Source: Rhodothermaeota bacterium MED-G19
Lineage (GTDB): Bacteria > Bacteroidota > Bacteroidia > Cytophagales > MED-G16
Reading direction: 5' to 3'
DNA: 64,000 bases
Assembly: GCA_002457315.1 (NCBI GenBank)
Contig: NTKI01000006.1
Coordinates: 1-64,000 of the forward strand
Part shown: piece by piece, positions 1 through 8,750 of the stretch
How the letters are laid out: every line of letters begins with the position of its first letter
How positions within the stretch are numbered: position 1 is the first letter of the stretch
Made by a program: the position numbers and the translations under genes
The notes under the pieces: generated by a model
Database searches by the model: none
What the model was told of the DNA's origin: nothing
What the model saw: the letters and a program-made list of their open reading frames with translations, nothing else

Positions 1-252
1 AAATAAAAGTATTTTATTTTTGTTTTGTGAGAATAAGAATGATTCAATCTTTATGTCTCCAACTTCTGATGAGGACAAAATGAGTTGATCTTTTTTACCC
101 TCTGTGCTAATTAGCATTATATTATTTTCTTTGATTGTATAGTAACCCGTCTCTTCTTCGTTCCACACAACGTCTTGAGGCAGAACTCTTGCTGTTAATG
201 AATATGAAAAAAGGACTATGATAAATAATGAAGAATGAATGATTTTTAGCAT
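1..252 (-). CDS. Dipeptidyl peptidase IV-like (S9) protein, N-terminal part only
   Basis: This minus-strand gene begins at an ATG (252-250) and runs off the left edge, leaving 84 codons. The translation opens with a hydrophobic signal peptide (about residues 4-18, ending near SLTA). It continues with a segment around PQDVVWNEEETGYYTIKENN and then SFLFSQNKNKIL. That spacing of a tryptophan-bearing strand, a YYT strand and an SFS-type strand resembles the first propeller blade of flavobacterial S9B dipeptidyl peptidase IV proteins. The catalytic Ser-Asp-His region would lie outside the window, so activity cannot be judged. Another secreted beta-propeller protein is possible. It is divergent from the small gene at 325. 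Confidence 0.5.
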   Translation of the reverse strand, partial: MLKIIHSSLFIIVLFSYSLTARVLPQDVVWNEEETGYYTIKENNIMLISTEGKKDQLILSSSEVGDIKIESFLFSQNKNKILLF

Positions 253-296
253 GATGATTTTTTTTGAATAATTTTATAAAAATAAAAATTATAATA

Positions 297-316
297 AATT
301 GTAATGAATTACAATT
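297..316. promoter_or_regulatory. 20-bp AT-rich inverted repeat in a divergent promoter region
   Basis: The arms AATTGTAAT and ATTACAATT are perfect 9-base inverted copies around a central GA. The element sits between the divergent starts at 252 and 325. As RNA it could form an 8-bp stem with a TGAA loop; as DNA it could bind a dimeric regulator. I see no recognisable family consensus, so its function is inferred only from symmetry and position. Confidence 0.35.
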
Positions 317-324
317 AATATATC

Positions 325-594
325 ATGAATAGAATAGGATTTCAAATAAATAATTCGGGAGAAGAAGATATTTTTAAAAAATTTGATGAGTATGTGGATG
401 CTAGCAAGGAAAAATTAACAAAGGCAGCTGACAAACTCTTAAAGTTATATAAGTCGGAAGATTTAGATGAAGACGATAGAAAGATGCTTATAGAATTTGA
501 AAAAAAATTACGACTGATATTCAGGCAGGTAGATGAGATAGATCGTGACGTTGAGTTGATGGCCAAGAGGAAAAGAATGTCTGACAAAAAATAA
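325..594 (+). CDS. Small charged helical protein of unknown function
   Basis: I do not recognise this 89-residue protein. It is highly charged and predicted by eye to be almost all helix: a KKFDEYVDASKEKLTKAADK stretch, then a D/E-rich turn, then heptad-like hydrophobics up to a basic C-terminus (AKRKRMSDKK). It has no signal peptide or membrane segment, so it is probably a cytosolic small helical or coiled-coil protein. It starts with ATG just after a 20-bp inverted repeat, is transcribed away from the S9 peptidase gene, and abuts the convergent pirin gene with no gap. The antisense frame over the same bases encodes an unconvincing serine-rich peptide, so the plus-strand reading is preferred. 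Confidence 0.6.
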   Translation: MNRIGFQINNSGEEDIFKKFDEYVDASKEKLTKAADKLLKLYKSEDLDEDDRKMLIEFEKKLRLIFRQVDEIDRDVELMAKRKRMSDKK

Positions 595-1353
595 TTAGTT
601 ACTGTATCTCTCTCCATAAGTCTGATAACTAGGCCTTATTGGACTTTTAATTTCAAATAAATTTGATTTTTCTTTTGATGAAAGTAAAAAATTATTTTCC
701 TCAGAGATTTTAAAAAAGTCACCTTTACTAATAATATCTTTATCTATTTCAATTTCTCCTTCAATTAAAAAATATGAGTAAATATATTTAGGGTCTAACA
801 CTAATTTTAGACTTTTATCTTTGGGAACTTTATATAAGTTTATGTTAATTCCCTCAGAGTCCATCCTCATGACTGAACTATTTCCTGCAATTTTTTTTAT
901 TGAAGAACCACCTATCTCTTCAGTTAAAAAGTCATCAGAACTATAATCATCGTAAGTAGCCTCTTTTGTTATGGTTTCTTTAATATTTGGATCAAACCAT
1001 ATCTGAAAAATTTCTGACTCTTTATTAATTTCTTCTGCATGGGATATTCCGTTACCTGCCCTAATTATTTGTACATCTCCTTCTTTAAGACTAATCCACT
1101 TATCTTGTTTTGTATCATAATGGTTTATTGAACCTTTCAAAACAAAGCTACATATTTCAAAGCCTTGGTGAGGATGAAGTCCAATCATGCTTTTTTTATT
1201 AGGCGTCCACGCGTGTGCCCAATAAAAAATATTTGAGTATGGTTTTGAATTACCTCCGTCCTGAGGAAAACCTAGAGGTTTTTTTTCAAGGATCTCTCCA
1301 TTATTAAAATTTCCATTTGCTTGATCTGCTTTTTTTAAGACTTCAATGTTCAT
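595..1353 (-). CDS. Pirin family protein (bicupin)
   Basis: This 252-residue protein matches pirin, a bicupin that binds one metal ion in its N-terminal cupin. The HPHQGFE motif gives His60 and His62, and NGISHAEE gives His105 and Glu107, the same four-ligand arrangement as in characterised pirins. Related bacterial proteins include quercetin 2,3-dioxygenases and redox or stress-linked regulators, so the biochemical role cannot be fixed from sequence. It has no signal peptide and is cytosolic. Its ATG overlaps the stop of the upstream DUF3050 gene by four bases (ATGA), which indicates translational coupling in a two-gene operon. Confidence 0.88.
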   Translation of the reverse strand: MNIEVLKKADQANGNFNNGEILEKKPLGFPQDGGNSKPYSNIFYWAHAWTPNKKSMIGLHPHQGFEICSFVLKGSINHYDTKQDKWISLKEGDVQIIRAGNGISHAEEINKESEIFQIWFDPNIKETITKEATYDDYSSDDFLTEEIGGSSIKKIAGNSSVMRMDSEGININLYKVPKDKSLKLVLDPKYIYSYFLIEGEIEIDKDIISKGDFFKISEENNFLLSSKEKSNLFEIKSPIRPSYQTYGERYSN

Positions 1354-2114
1354 GATTTAATCTCGTTACATATGTGATCCCAGAGTTTAATTCTCATCTG
1401 AATGGATTTTTTTGCTATTTCAGTTACATCTTCCCATTTCTTCTCATCGTCTCCACACAAATTTTCTATCATTTTTAATGCTATTGGGCCGTGGTCATCA
1501 CCGTCTAACTCGATATGTCTTTCTAGATAGTAAACAAACTTATTAGCTATATCGCTATTTTTTTCATTTAAGCTTTTAACCAAACTTATAAACATATCAG
1601 GGATAACATTTTCTCTTCCAAAAGTAAAAGCAGATGCTATTTTGTGAGACTCTCCAGACTCAATTATATCAAATGTGAAATTTAGAAAGGATTTAATATC
1701 AGCATGTATATTAAAATCATTAATTGTTTTTCTGTAATCTGAGCTTTCTTTAATTACTGAGATAAAATTGTTTACTTGTGAGGTTTCAGCTCCAATTTGT
1801 TTCATGGACTCAAGGTATAATTCAAAATGACTTGTAATTATCCCTCCGCTGATCTCATCTGTCTCTTCTTCTAAAACAATTTCATTTATGAATCTTGCTG
1901 CCTCTGTATTTTCTACTGGTGTCCATGGGTTCATGGTACATGTGAGATTAATTTGCAACCCTTTTAAAAGTGACATGAAATCCCATACTGCATAGATGTG
2001 ATTTTCCATAAAAACTTTCAAATCATCAATAGACTCTATTTTATTATAAATTTTATGATTGACCAGGTTCTCTTGAGTTGATGCTATATTTTCTATTACT
2101 CTTTGTGTTTTCAT
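1350..2114 (-). CDS. DUF3050 family, heme-oxygenase-like protein
   Basis: This 254-residue all-helical protein resembles the DUF3050 family, which is predicted to adopt a heme-oxygenase-like fold of the kind used by several diiron enzymes. Possible metal-ligand residues are visible in the order expected for that fold: Glu37 and His39 (MENHIYAVWDFM), the GIITSHFELY segment near residue 90, and a late ERHIELDGDDHGP motif near residue 195. The substrate is unknown. It is the first gene of an operon with pirin, overlapping it by ATGA. The only gap upstream is the 50 bases shared with the divergent DUF4199 gene, so its promoter must lie there. Confidence 0.75.
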   Translation of the reverse strand: MKTQRVIENIASTQENLVNHKIYNKIESIDDLKVFMENHIYAVWDFMSLLKGLQINLTCTMNPWTPVENTEAARFINEIVLEEETDEISGGIITSHFELYLESMKQIGAETSQVNNFISVIKESSDYRKTINDFNIHADIKSFLNFTFDIIESGESHKIASAFTFGRENVIPDMFISLVKSLNEKNSDIANKFVYYLERHIELDGDDHGPIALKMIENLCGDDEKKWEDVTEIAKKSIQMRIKLWDHICNEIKS

Positions 2115-2164
2115 AGTTTTTTTCTTACGATAAAAGCATTAAATTGTTATAAAAAAAAGCAAAT

Positions 2165-2719
2165 ATGGATTCTAATAATATTAATTACAAAGAAGAAGTT
2201 CTAAAAGCTGGTCTCATCATGGCGGGCGTATCAATAATAATGACAATGTTAATTTATGTGATAAATATTGAGCTAATGGTCTCATGGTGGTTTGGACTTA
2301 TGAGCCTTACACTTTCAATGGGTATTGCAATCTACCTTGGCATCTCTTATAGAAACCTTTGTGGGGGTTTTCTTTCATATAAAGAATCTCTAAAATTTTC
2401 TTTTTTTGCCTTTCTAGTTTCATATGCGGTTGGAATTGTTTTTAATATTTTATTGTATACTGTTATTGATCCAGGTCTCCCCGAGGTCATGAAAGATTTA
2501 ACTATGGAGGCAACAATTGGAATGATGGAGTCTTTTGGAACTCCTCAAGAGGTAATTGACGCTTCAATGGTTGAAATTGAAAATAGTGTTATGGAGTCAA
2601 CATCTCCTGCTGGAATATTAAAGTCTTCGCCATGGGGAGTTCTTATAATATTTATTTTTGCTGTTATTGCGTCTATTTTCATTAAAAAAAACGAACCTAT
2701 ATCAGATAGAATTAATTAA
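2165..2719 (+). CDS. DUF4199 family membrane protein
   Basis: This 184-residue integral membrane protein has two hydrophobic helices near the N-terminus (about residues 15-33 and 37-57), a third (about 76-98), a long loop rich in Met and Glu (about 105-150), and a final helix (about 157-172). The central GGFLSYKESLKFSF segment and this layout are typical of DUF4199, a Bacteroidota inner-membrane family of unknown function. The start is the ATG just after an A-rich stretch, 50 bases from the divergent DUF3050 start. The 3' end overlaps the convergent ArsC-type gene by eight bases. Confidence 0.8.
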   Translation: MDSNNINYKEEVLKAGLIMAGVSIIMTMLIYVINIELMVSWWFGLMSLTLSMGIAIYLGISYRNLCGGFLSYKESLKFSFFAFLVSYAVGIVFNILLYTVIDPGLPEVMKDLTMEATIGMMESFGTPQEVIDASMVEIENSVMESTSPAGILKSSPWGVLIIFIFAVIASIFIKKNEPISDRIN

Positions 2720-3278
2720 TATTTTTTAGAATGTAGTTAATTTCGGAAGCAATCATAAATGAAGTTTTATCGTATTCTTCTGCTTCTTCTTGGGTGTTAT
2801 CATATCTTCTGGGGTCATCGTAAAATAATTTTAGATTAATCAATGAGCGAGCGTCAACAGGACAAGATTTTTCTGATTCCGCGCACGTCATAATTGAGAT
2901 AAACTCTTTTTCTTTAACTTCAGTAAGAGTTTTAGAAAATGGTGATATTGTCATAGTTTCTATATTAATTGATGAGTTTTCATCAACTTTTACACCCACT
3001 CTTTCAAAGGACTTATAAACTTGTTTAGGAACTTTCATTTTAAGTGTTCCCGCAGATAAAAATTTTATTTTGTTCCTATATACTGATGAAAAATACTTAG
3101 CCCATATCTCACAGTATTGACTTCTTCTTGAGTTGTGTGTACACAAAAAAACAATTGTTTTACAGCTATCAATAAATTTATCCATTCCCATAATGATATT
3201 GTCAAGTCTAGTTTTCTCTGTGCCTGTTGGTTCGAAGTTTTTTACCTTCTGAATAAAATTTTTAAATTCAGCATTCAT
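2712..3278 (-). CDS. Low-molecular-weight phosphatase / thioredoxin-type arsenate reductase
   Basis: This 188-residue protein carries the CX5R phosphate-binding loop of low-molecular-weight tyrosine phosphatases (Cys46 to Arg52, in FLCTHNSRRS) and the distal general-acid aspartates in YDDPRRYD (residues 153-160). It also has a second cysteine pair, Cys132 and Cys139, seven residues apart in TCAESEKSCP. That spacing equals the redox pair of thioredoxin-coupled arsenate reductases such as staphylococcal ArsC, so arsenate reduction is the best guess. The N-terminus is about 40 residues longer than usual for ArsC. No arsR or arsenite efflux gene is adjacent. Confidence 0.75.
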   Translation of the reverse strand: MNAEFKNFIQKVKNFEPTGTEKTRLDNIIMGMDKFIDSCKTIVFLCTHNSRRSQYCEIWAKYFSSVYRNKIKFLSAGTLKMKVPKQVYKSFERVGVKVDENSSINIETMTISPFSKTLTEVKEKEFISIMTCAESEKSCPVDARSLINLKLFYDDPRRYDNTQEEAEEYDKTSFMIASEINYILKNIN

Positions 3279-3342
3279 ATTATCAACATAATTTTAACAA
3301 TTTTTAGCATCATATTAATCCCTGATAAGATTATTAAATAGT

Positions 3343-3350
3343 TAAATTTG
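3343..3350 (+). promoter_or_regulatory. Candidate Bacteroidota -7 box for the MoxR gene
   Basis: TAAATTTG fits the Bacteroidota -7 consensus TAnnTTTG and lies 14 bases upstream of the MoxR ATG, predicting a very short leader. No clear -33 TTG is present at the usual spacing, so support is moderate. Confidence 0.4.
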
Positions 3351-3364
3351 CTCAAATTTTTTTT

Positions 3365-4327
3365 ATGAGCAAGAATTATTTAAAAGTACAAAATGTCGTA
3401 AGTGAAGTAAGTAAAGTTGTGGTCGGTCAAGATTATATGGTAAAAAGATTACTCATGGGGCTCTTTACTCAGGGTCATGTTCTACTTGAGGGAGTTCCTG
3501 GTTTAGCAAAAACACTTACTGTTAATACTTTATCTGATGTCCTTAAACTAGATTTTAAAAGAATACAATTTACTCCAGACCTATTGCCTTCTGATGTAAT
3601 AGGAACGATGATATATAATCAAAAGAAAGCTTCCTTTGAGGTAAAAAAGGGACCAATTTTCTCTAATATCATTTTAGCAGATGAAATAAACAGATCTCCA
3701 GCAAAAGTACAGTCGGCACTATTGGAGTCCATGCAAGAAAGGCAGGTAACTATAGGCGATGACTCTTATAAATTAGACACACCGTTTTTAGTATTAGCTA
3801 CTCAAAACCCTATAGATCAAGAAGGGACTTACCCTCTACCCGAAGCTCAGAGGGATAGGTTTATGATGAAGTTAAATATTAGTTATCCCTCTAAAGAGGA
3901 AGAATTGAAAATTATGCAGAGGATGGCGGATATGAATTTTAAGAAGTCAACTAAAACAGTTTTAAATAAAAAAGATATCCTTTCAATTCAAGGTGAAATA
4001 AATAAGGTTTCTATTTCCGAGTCAATAGAAAAATATATCATTGAAATTGTAACCGCAACAAGAAACCCATCTTCGGTCAAACTAGATGAATTAAAGAGTT
4101 TCATTTCCTTTGGAGCATCTCCAAGGGCAAGCATAAATTTATCTCTAGCAGCTAAGGCAAATGCTTTTCTAAGTAATAGGGATTATGTCATTCCAGATGA
4201 CATAAAAGAGATAGCTAATGATGTGTTAAATCATAGAATAATCTTAAACTACGAGGCTGAAGCAGAGGGGATTAAATCAGATTATATTATAAAACAAATA
4301 TTAGATAAGGTAGAAATTAATTCTTAA
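3365..4327 (+). CDS. MoxR family AAA+ ATPase
   Basis: This 320-residue AAA+ protein has a Walker A motif GVPGLAKT (residues 43-50), a Walker B LADEINRS near residue 105, a sensor-1 ATQNP near residue 140 and a C-terminal lid with the GASPRASI motif. These are diagnostic of MoxR ATPases, which act as chaperones in maturing metalloenzymes or membrane complexes. In Bacteroidota MoxR is usually followed by DUF58 and BatA/BatB-type von Willebrand A genes. Here it stands alone: the next gene is convergent and unrelated. Its start is the ATG 14 bases after a TAnnTTTG box. Confidence 0.92.
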   Translation: MSKNYLKVQNVVSEVSKVVVGQDYMVKRLLMGLFTQGHVLLEGVPGLAKTLTVNTLSDVLKLDFKRIQFTPDLLPSDVIGTMIYNQKKASFEVKKGPIFSNIILADEINRSPAKVQSALLESMQERQVTIGDDSYKLDTPFLVLATQNPIDQEGTYPLPEAQRDRFMMKLNISYPSKEEELKIMQRMADMNFKKSTKTVLNKKDILSIQGEINKVSISESIEKYIIEIVTATRNPSSVKLDELKSFISFGASPRASINLSLAAKANAFLSNRDYVIPDDIKEIANDVLNHRIILNYEAEAEGIKSDYIIKQILDKVEINS

Positions 4328-4335
4328 TCTTCTTT

Positions 4336-4977
4336 TTAATTAATTGAGTTGTAGTTTGCCTTAGTCTCTTCTAATTCTTCATATAGACTCTCTAATGCTG
4401 ACTTTAAGGCAATTTTTTTTGACTCTTTTTTTTGATAAAATTTATAAAATAACCCTGAGTTCATCAAAAGATTATTTGGGTTATTTCTAATTATTCTGTT
4501 TTGTTTTTTGTCTGTTTTTTTAATACTTAATTCTAGCTCCTTAATGTAATCATTCAAAAACCTTCTCATCAATATTTTTTTAAAAGATTCTTGCAGGTTT
4601 TTAATAGAGTTCTCTTCTGATAATTCTTTTTTTTGAGCAACATAAAAGAAAGTTCTTTTGTCTTTTTTTTCAATTGATAACTTTACTGAAAGCATTTCAC
4701 CTTTTGTTTGAATAGTACTATTAAAAATTTTTTTTTCTTTTTCAAAACTCCCAAGGTTACTATAAAACTTTTCTATCTCTTCTAATACTATTTTTTTTGG
4801 AACTAAGCAGGTAAAGTATATAGACTCTAGAGTAGTCTCATTAAAAATATGATTTGTTGTTTTAAATGTAGAGAAGACATTAACTGGAATTTTATTGCTA
4901 GCATTTTTTTGAGAGTAAGATTTATTGCTTGAAATTACAATAAGAATAAAAATAAAATATCTGAGTAAAGACATCAT
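4336..4977 (-). CDS. Secreted protein of unknown function
   Basis: I do not recognise this 213-residue protein. It opens with a typical signal peptide (hydrophobic core about residues 5-17, likely cleavage after SYSQ), so it should be periplasmic or outer-membrane associated. The mature part is Lys/Glu-rich, with a beta-like first half (two short strands around VFSTFKTTN and SIYFTCLVPKK) and a helical second half ending in a long charged helix. It has no lipobox cysteine and no type IX C-terminal signal that I can identify. It is a single minus-strand gene between moxR and the epimerase gene. Confidence 0.6.
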   Translation of the reverse strand: MMSLLRYFIFILIVISSNKSYSQKNASNKIPVNVFSTFKTTNHIFNETTLESIYFTCLVPKKIVLEEIEKFYSNLGSFEKEKKIFNSTIQTKGEMLSVKLSIEKKDKRTFFYVAQKKELSEENSIKNLQESFKKILMRRFLNDYIKELELSIKKTDKKQNRIIRNNPNNLLMNSGLFYKFYQKKESKKIALKSALESLYEELEETKANYNSIN

Positions 4978-5016
4978 TAAATCACTTAACTACGTATTAG
5001 AATTATTTGCAATAAT

Positions 5017-5931
5017 ATGAAATCTATTTTAATTACAGGGGGTACTGGACTAATTGGCAAAAAACTAATTAATGAGTTAAAGAAAAAAAAATATAATATT
5101 TATGTTTTAACTCGAAGAGGATCATATGTGGAGGATAATGTAAACTATTTAGAATGGAAACCAGACGAATCTAAGCTTGATGTTACTGGTATTACTAATT
5201 TGTTTTCAATAATACATCTTGCAGGAGAGTCTATTAACGGATCAAGGTGGACAAAGAATTATAAAAAACAAATATTAGAAAGTAGAGTCTTGACAACCAG
5301 ACTCTTATTTCAAAATATAAAAAATTTAGAAAACAAACCTAAATCATTTATTTCAGCATCTGCAACTGGATATTATAGAGTGGACACAAACTCACCACAA
5401 AAAGAATCAGATCCTCCAGGCGATGGGTTTTTATCTGGTGTAGTTAGTAGTTGGGAAGATGAAGTACTTATTTTTAAAAGCTTAGGTATAAACACAACAA
5501 TCCTAAGAATAGGATTGGTCCTTTCTAAAGAAGGAGGTATTCTCAAAAGTCTTTATCCAATATTTAAATTTTTTCTAGGGGTACCGGTTGGATCTGGTAA
5601 ACAAATGATGAGTTGGATACATGAAGACGATATGATAGATATAATATTAAAGAGCATAGAGGAACAAAGCTTTACAGGGATTTTTAATTGTGTAGCACCT
5701 GAAAAAGTAACTAATAAAAAGTTTTCTAGAATTCTTGCTAAGTCATTAGGAAGGTTTAGTTATCCTAAGTTTATTAAAGCCCCATCCATTATAATTAAAT
5801 TGCTTTTTGGGGGACAGTCGGTCTTAATCTTAAATGGGCTAAATGTGTCTTCAAAGAAAATACTAAAATCTAATTTTAATTTTAAATACCCAAAGCTAAG
5901 TTTAGCCCTGAAAGCCCTTTATAAGAAATAA
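5017..5931 (+). CDS. TIGR01777 family NAD(P)-dependent epimerase (YfcH-like)
   Basis: This 304-residue short-chain dehydrogenase-type protein has an N-terminal nucleotide-binding motif TGGTGLIG (residues 7-14) and an HLAGESINGSRW segment. It also has the SASATGYY segment, whose Tyr serves as active-site residue in the extended SDR fold, and the MSWIHEDDM motif characteristic of TIGR01777 sugar-nucleotide epimerase-like proteins. The substrate of the family is not established; the E. coli member is YfcH. It is followed by uvrA after only five bases, so the two are probably co-transcribed. Confidence 0.85.
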   Translation: MKSILITGGTGLIGKKLINELKKKKYNIYVLTRRGSYVEDNVNYLEWKPDESKLDVTGITNLFSIIHLAGESINGSRWTKNYKKQILESRVLTTRLLFQNIKNLENKPKSFISASATGYYRVDTNSPQKESDPPGDGFLSGVVSSWEDEVLIFKSLGINTTILRIGLVLSKEGGILKSLYPIFKFFLGVPVGSGKQMMSWIHEDDMIDIILKSIEEQSFTGIFNCVAPEKVTNKKFSRILAKSLGRFSYPKFIKAPSIIIKLLFGGQSVLILNGLNVSSKKILKSNFNFKYPKLSLALKALYKK

Positions 5932-5936
5932 AATAC

Positions 5937-8750
5937 ATGAATAATAAAATTGAAATTTTAGGAGCGAGAGAAAATAATTTGAAAAATGTAGATCTTACAT
6001 TTGAGAAAAACAAGCTTGTAGTAATTACTGGTGTTTCTGGGAGCGGAAAAAGCTCATTAGCTTTCAACACTATATATGCTGAGGGGCAGAGGAGATACAT
6101 GGAAAGTTTTTCAGCTTATGCTAGATCGTTTATTGGAAATATTGAGAGGCCTGATGTAGATAAGATTAACGGTCTATCTCCAGTTATATCAATCGAGCAG
6201 AAGACAACATCAAAAAATCCTAGGTCTACAGTTGGAACTTTGACAGAGATATACGATTTCTTGAGATTGCTATACGCAAGGGCCTCGGTTGCATACTCAT
6301 ACTTGTCAGGTAAAAAAATGGTTAGGCAGTCGTTAGATCAAGTTATTGAAAATATAAAAAAAGATTACAAGAACACAAAGGTTATAATAGCTGCCCCAGT
6401 AGTAAAGGGAAGAAAAGGTCACTATAAAGAATTATTTGTCCAGATTAGAAAGAAAGGTTTTACAAATGTTAGGGTTGACGGAGAAATAATGGAGATAAAA
6501 AGAAACATGCAACTGGACAGATATGTTATTCATGATATAGAAATTGTTGTAGATAAATTAACTGTTAATGAAGATGCCACCGAGAGGTTATCTAATTCCG
6601 TAGATATTGCAATCAAGAGTGGAGACAAGACTCTTTATGTTATAGACGAGAAGAATAACTCAAGATTTTATTCAAAAAGTCTTGTAGATCCTGATACAGG
6701 AATATCTTACGAAGAACCTTCTCCTAACAGTTTTTCATTTAACTCTCCTTATGGCTGGTGTGAATCCTGCAAGGGGTTGGGTATAGAAGATAAAATTTTA
6801 AAAGAAAGCATTATTGAAGATGAGAATTTGAGTATTAGCCGTGGGGGGATATTACCACTTGGAGAATATAGAGATATGTGGGTGTTCAAGAAAATAGAAG
6901 CTATACTAAAGTCTAAAGGTTTAGATATATCAACACCTATTAAAAATATTCCAGAGGATATATTAGAAATAATTTTATTTGGAAAAAACATAGAGGTTGC
7001 AGTTGAATCTACAAAATATCCTGGAACACTCTGGCATACTACTTATAATGGAGTCACTGGATTTATAAAAAAAACTTTAAAATTTAGATCAGGCAAGACT
7101 AAAGACTTCATGAATGATTTTATTTCTAAAACTAATTGCGATAGTTGTTCAGGCCAGAGGCTGAGAAAAGAATCTTTACATTTTAAAATCAATAATACTT
7201 CCATATCTGAATTAAATTCTATGGACATCAAAAAACTTAGAATATGGACAAGAAATATTAACAAATCACTTAATGATGAACAGTTAATTATTGCAGAACC
7301 AATAATAAAAGAAATTAATCAGAGACTCAACCTAATGTATAATTTAGGCCTGGAATACTTAAGTTTAGATAGACCACTTAGAACACTGTCTGGGGGTGAG
7401 GCCCAGAGGATTAGGCTTGCTACTCAGATTGGAACTAAACTGGTTGGCGTTCTCTATATTTTAGATGAGCCAAGTATTGGACTCCACCAAAGAGATAATA
7501 ACAAATTAATTCACTCGTTGAAAGAGCTTAGAGACCTAGGTAATACGGTTATAGTGGTAGAGCATGATAGGGATATGATGAACAATGCAGATAATATTAT
7601 TGATGTAGGTCCTGGTCCAGGATCAGAAGGTGGTGTTATTGTTGCTCATGGAAAACCGGAAGCATTTTTAAAAAAGAAGTCTTTAACGTCTAAATTTTTG
7701 AAAAGGGAACTGGATATTCCAATCCCAACCGCAAGAAGAGAGGGTAATGGTAAAAAAATAAATCTAATTGGTGCTAATGGAAACAATTTAGAAAAAGTCA
7801 ATTGTTCTATACCATTGGGATGTATGGTTTGTGTTACTGGAGTTTCTGGTAGTGGAAAATCATCGTTAATTCATGGCACATTATCCTCAATAATTAAGAA
7901 AGAATTATATAATTCAAGGAAAGTAGCTCTTCCATATACCACTGTAGAGGGCCTTGAAAATATTAATAAATTAATTGAGGTTGATCAGTCCCCAATAGGG
8001 AGAACGCCAAGGTCCAATCCCGCAACTTACACAGGCGTGTTTACAGATATAAGAAACCTTTTTGCTTCACTTACAGAATCTAAGATTCGTGGTTTAAAGC
8101 AAGGAGCTTTCTCATTCAACGTAAAGGGTGGGAGGTGTGAAACTTGTAGGGGTGCTGGAGTAAGATTAGTAGAAATGGATTTTTTACCAAACGTCTTTGT
8201 TAATTGTGAATCTTGTTACGGGAAAAGATATAACAGAGATACTTTGGAAGTAAGATTTAAAGGAAAATCTATATCTGATGTCCTTGATATGACTGTCTCT
8301 AATGCAGTTGATTTTTTTAAAAAACAACCTAAAATTTCAAATAAGTTAAGATCTCTTGATGAAGTAGGTCTTGGTTATATAAAATTGGGTCAACCCTCAA
8401 CTATGTTATCTGGAGGAGAGGCTCAAAGAGTTAAGCTTGCTTCAGAGTTATATAAAAAAGATACAGGAAACACTTTGTTTGTTCTGGATGAACCTACTAC
8501 TGGATTACATTTTTTTGACATTCAAAATTTAATGATTGTTCTAGATAGGTTGGTTGAAAGGGGAAATACTGTTCTTGTGATCGAACACAACATGGATATA
8601 ATTAAATGTGCAGACTACATTATTGATCTTGGTCCTGAAGGTGGTGATAGGGGTGGGAAGATTATTGCTAAGGGAAAACCAGAATTCATAACTTCTCAGA
8701 ATAATAGTCATACAGGAATTCAATTAAAAAAGGAACTAACTAATACATAA
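5937..8750 (+). CDS. uvrA: Excinuclease ABC subunit A
   Basis: This 937-residue protein is full-length UvrA, the damage-sensing ATPase of nucleotide excision repair. It has two ABC modules: Walker A GVSGSGKSS near residue 32 and again near 637, and LSGGEAQR signatures near 484 and 823. Two CxxC pairs are visible in each module: CESC near 274 with CDSC near 400, and CETC near 733 with CESC near 757, consistent with the UvrA zinc modules. It follows the epimerase gene by five bases and its 3' end overlaps convergent hemW by eleven bases. UvrC is encoded about 8 kb away in this window. Confidence 0.98.
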   Translation: MNNKIEILGARENNLKNVDLTFEKNKLVVITGVSGSGKSSLAFNTIYAEGQRRYMESFSAYARSFIGNIERPDVDKINGLSPVISIEQKTTSKNPRSTVGTLTEIYDFLRLLYARASVAYSYLSGKKMVRQSLDQVIENIKKDYKNTKVIIAAPVVKGRKGHYKELFVQIRKKGFTNVRVDGEIMEIKRNMQLDRYVIHDIEIVVDKLTVNEDATERLSNSVDIAIKSGDKTLYVIDEKNNSRFYSKSLVDPDTGISYEEPSPNSFSFNSPYGWCESCKGLGIEDKILKESIIEDENLSISRGGILPLGEYRDMWVFKKIEAILKSKGLDISTPIKNIPEDILEIILFGKNIEVAVESTKYPGTLWHTTYNGVTGFIKKTLKFRSGKTKDFMNDFISKTNCDSCSGQRLRKESLHFKINNTSISELNSMDIKKLRIWTRNINKSLNDEQLIIAEPIIKEINQRLNLMYNLGLEYLSLDRPLRTLSGGEAQRIRLATQIGTKLVGVLYILDEPSIGLHQRDNNKLIHSLKELRDLGNTVIVVEHDRDMMNNADNIIDVGPGPGSEGGVIVAHGKPEAFLKKKSLTSKFLKRELDIPIPTARREGNGKKINLIGANGNNLEKVNCSIPLGCMVCVTGVSGSGKSSLIHGTLSSIIKKELYNSRKVALPYTTVEGLENINKLIEVDQSPIGRTPRSNPATYTGVFTDIRNLFASLTESKIRGLKQGAFSFNVKGGRCETCRGAGVRLVEMDFLPNVFVNCESCYGKRYNRDTLEVRFKGKSISDVLDMTVSNAVDFFKKQPKISNKLRSLDEVGLGYIKLGQPSTMLSGGEAQRVKLASELYKKDTGNTLFVLDEPTTGLHFFDIQNLMIVLDRLVERGNTVLVIEHNMDIIKCADYIIDLGPEGGDRGGKIIAKGKPEFITSQNNSHTGIQLKKELTNT

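Noticed and set aside
342-617. Minus-strand 91-codon frame over the small gene at 325-594
   Set aside because: It is antisense to a better plus-strand frame, is Ser/Phe/Asn-rich in the way reverse reading of Lys/Glu codons gives, and would intrude into the pirin gene end.
3135-3341. Plus-strand 68-codon frame over the start of the ArsC-type gene
   Set aside because: It is antisense to the conserved CX5R phosphatase motif and has no protein-like features of its own.
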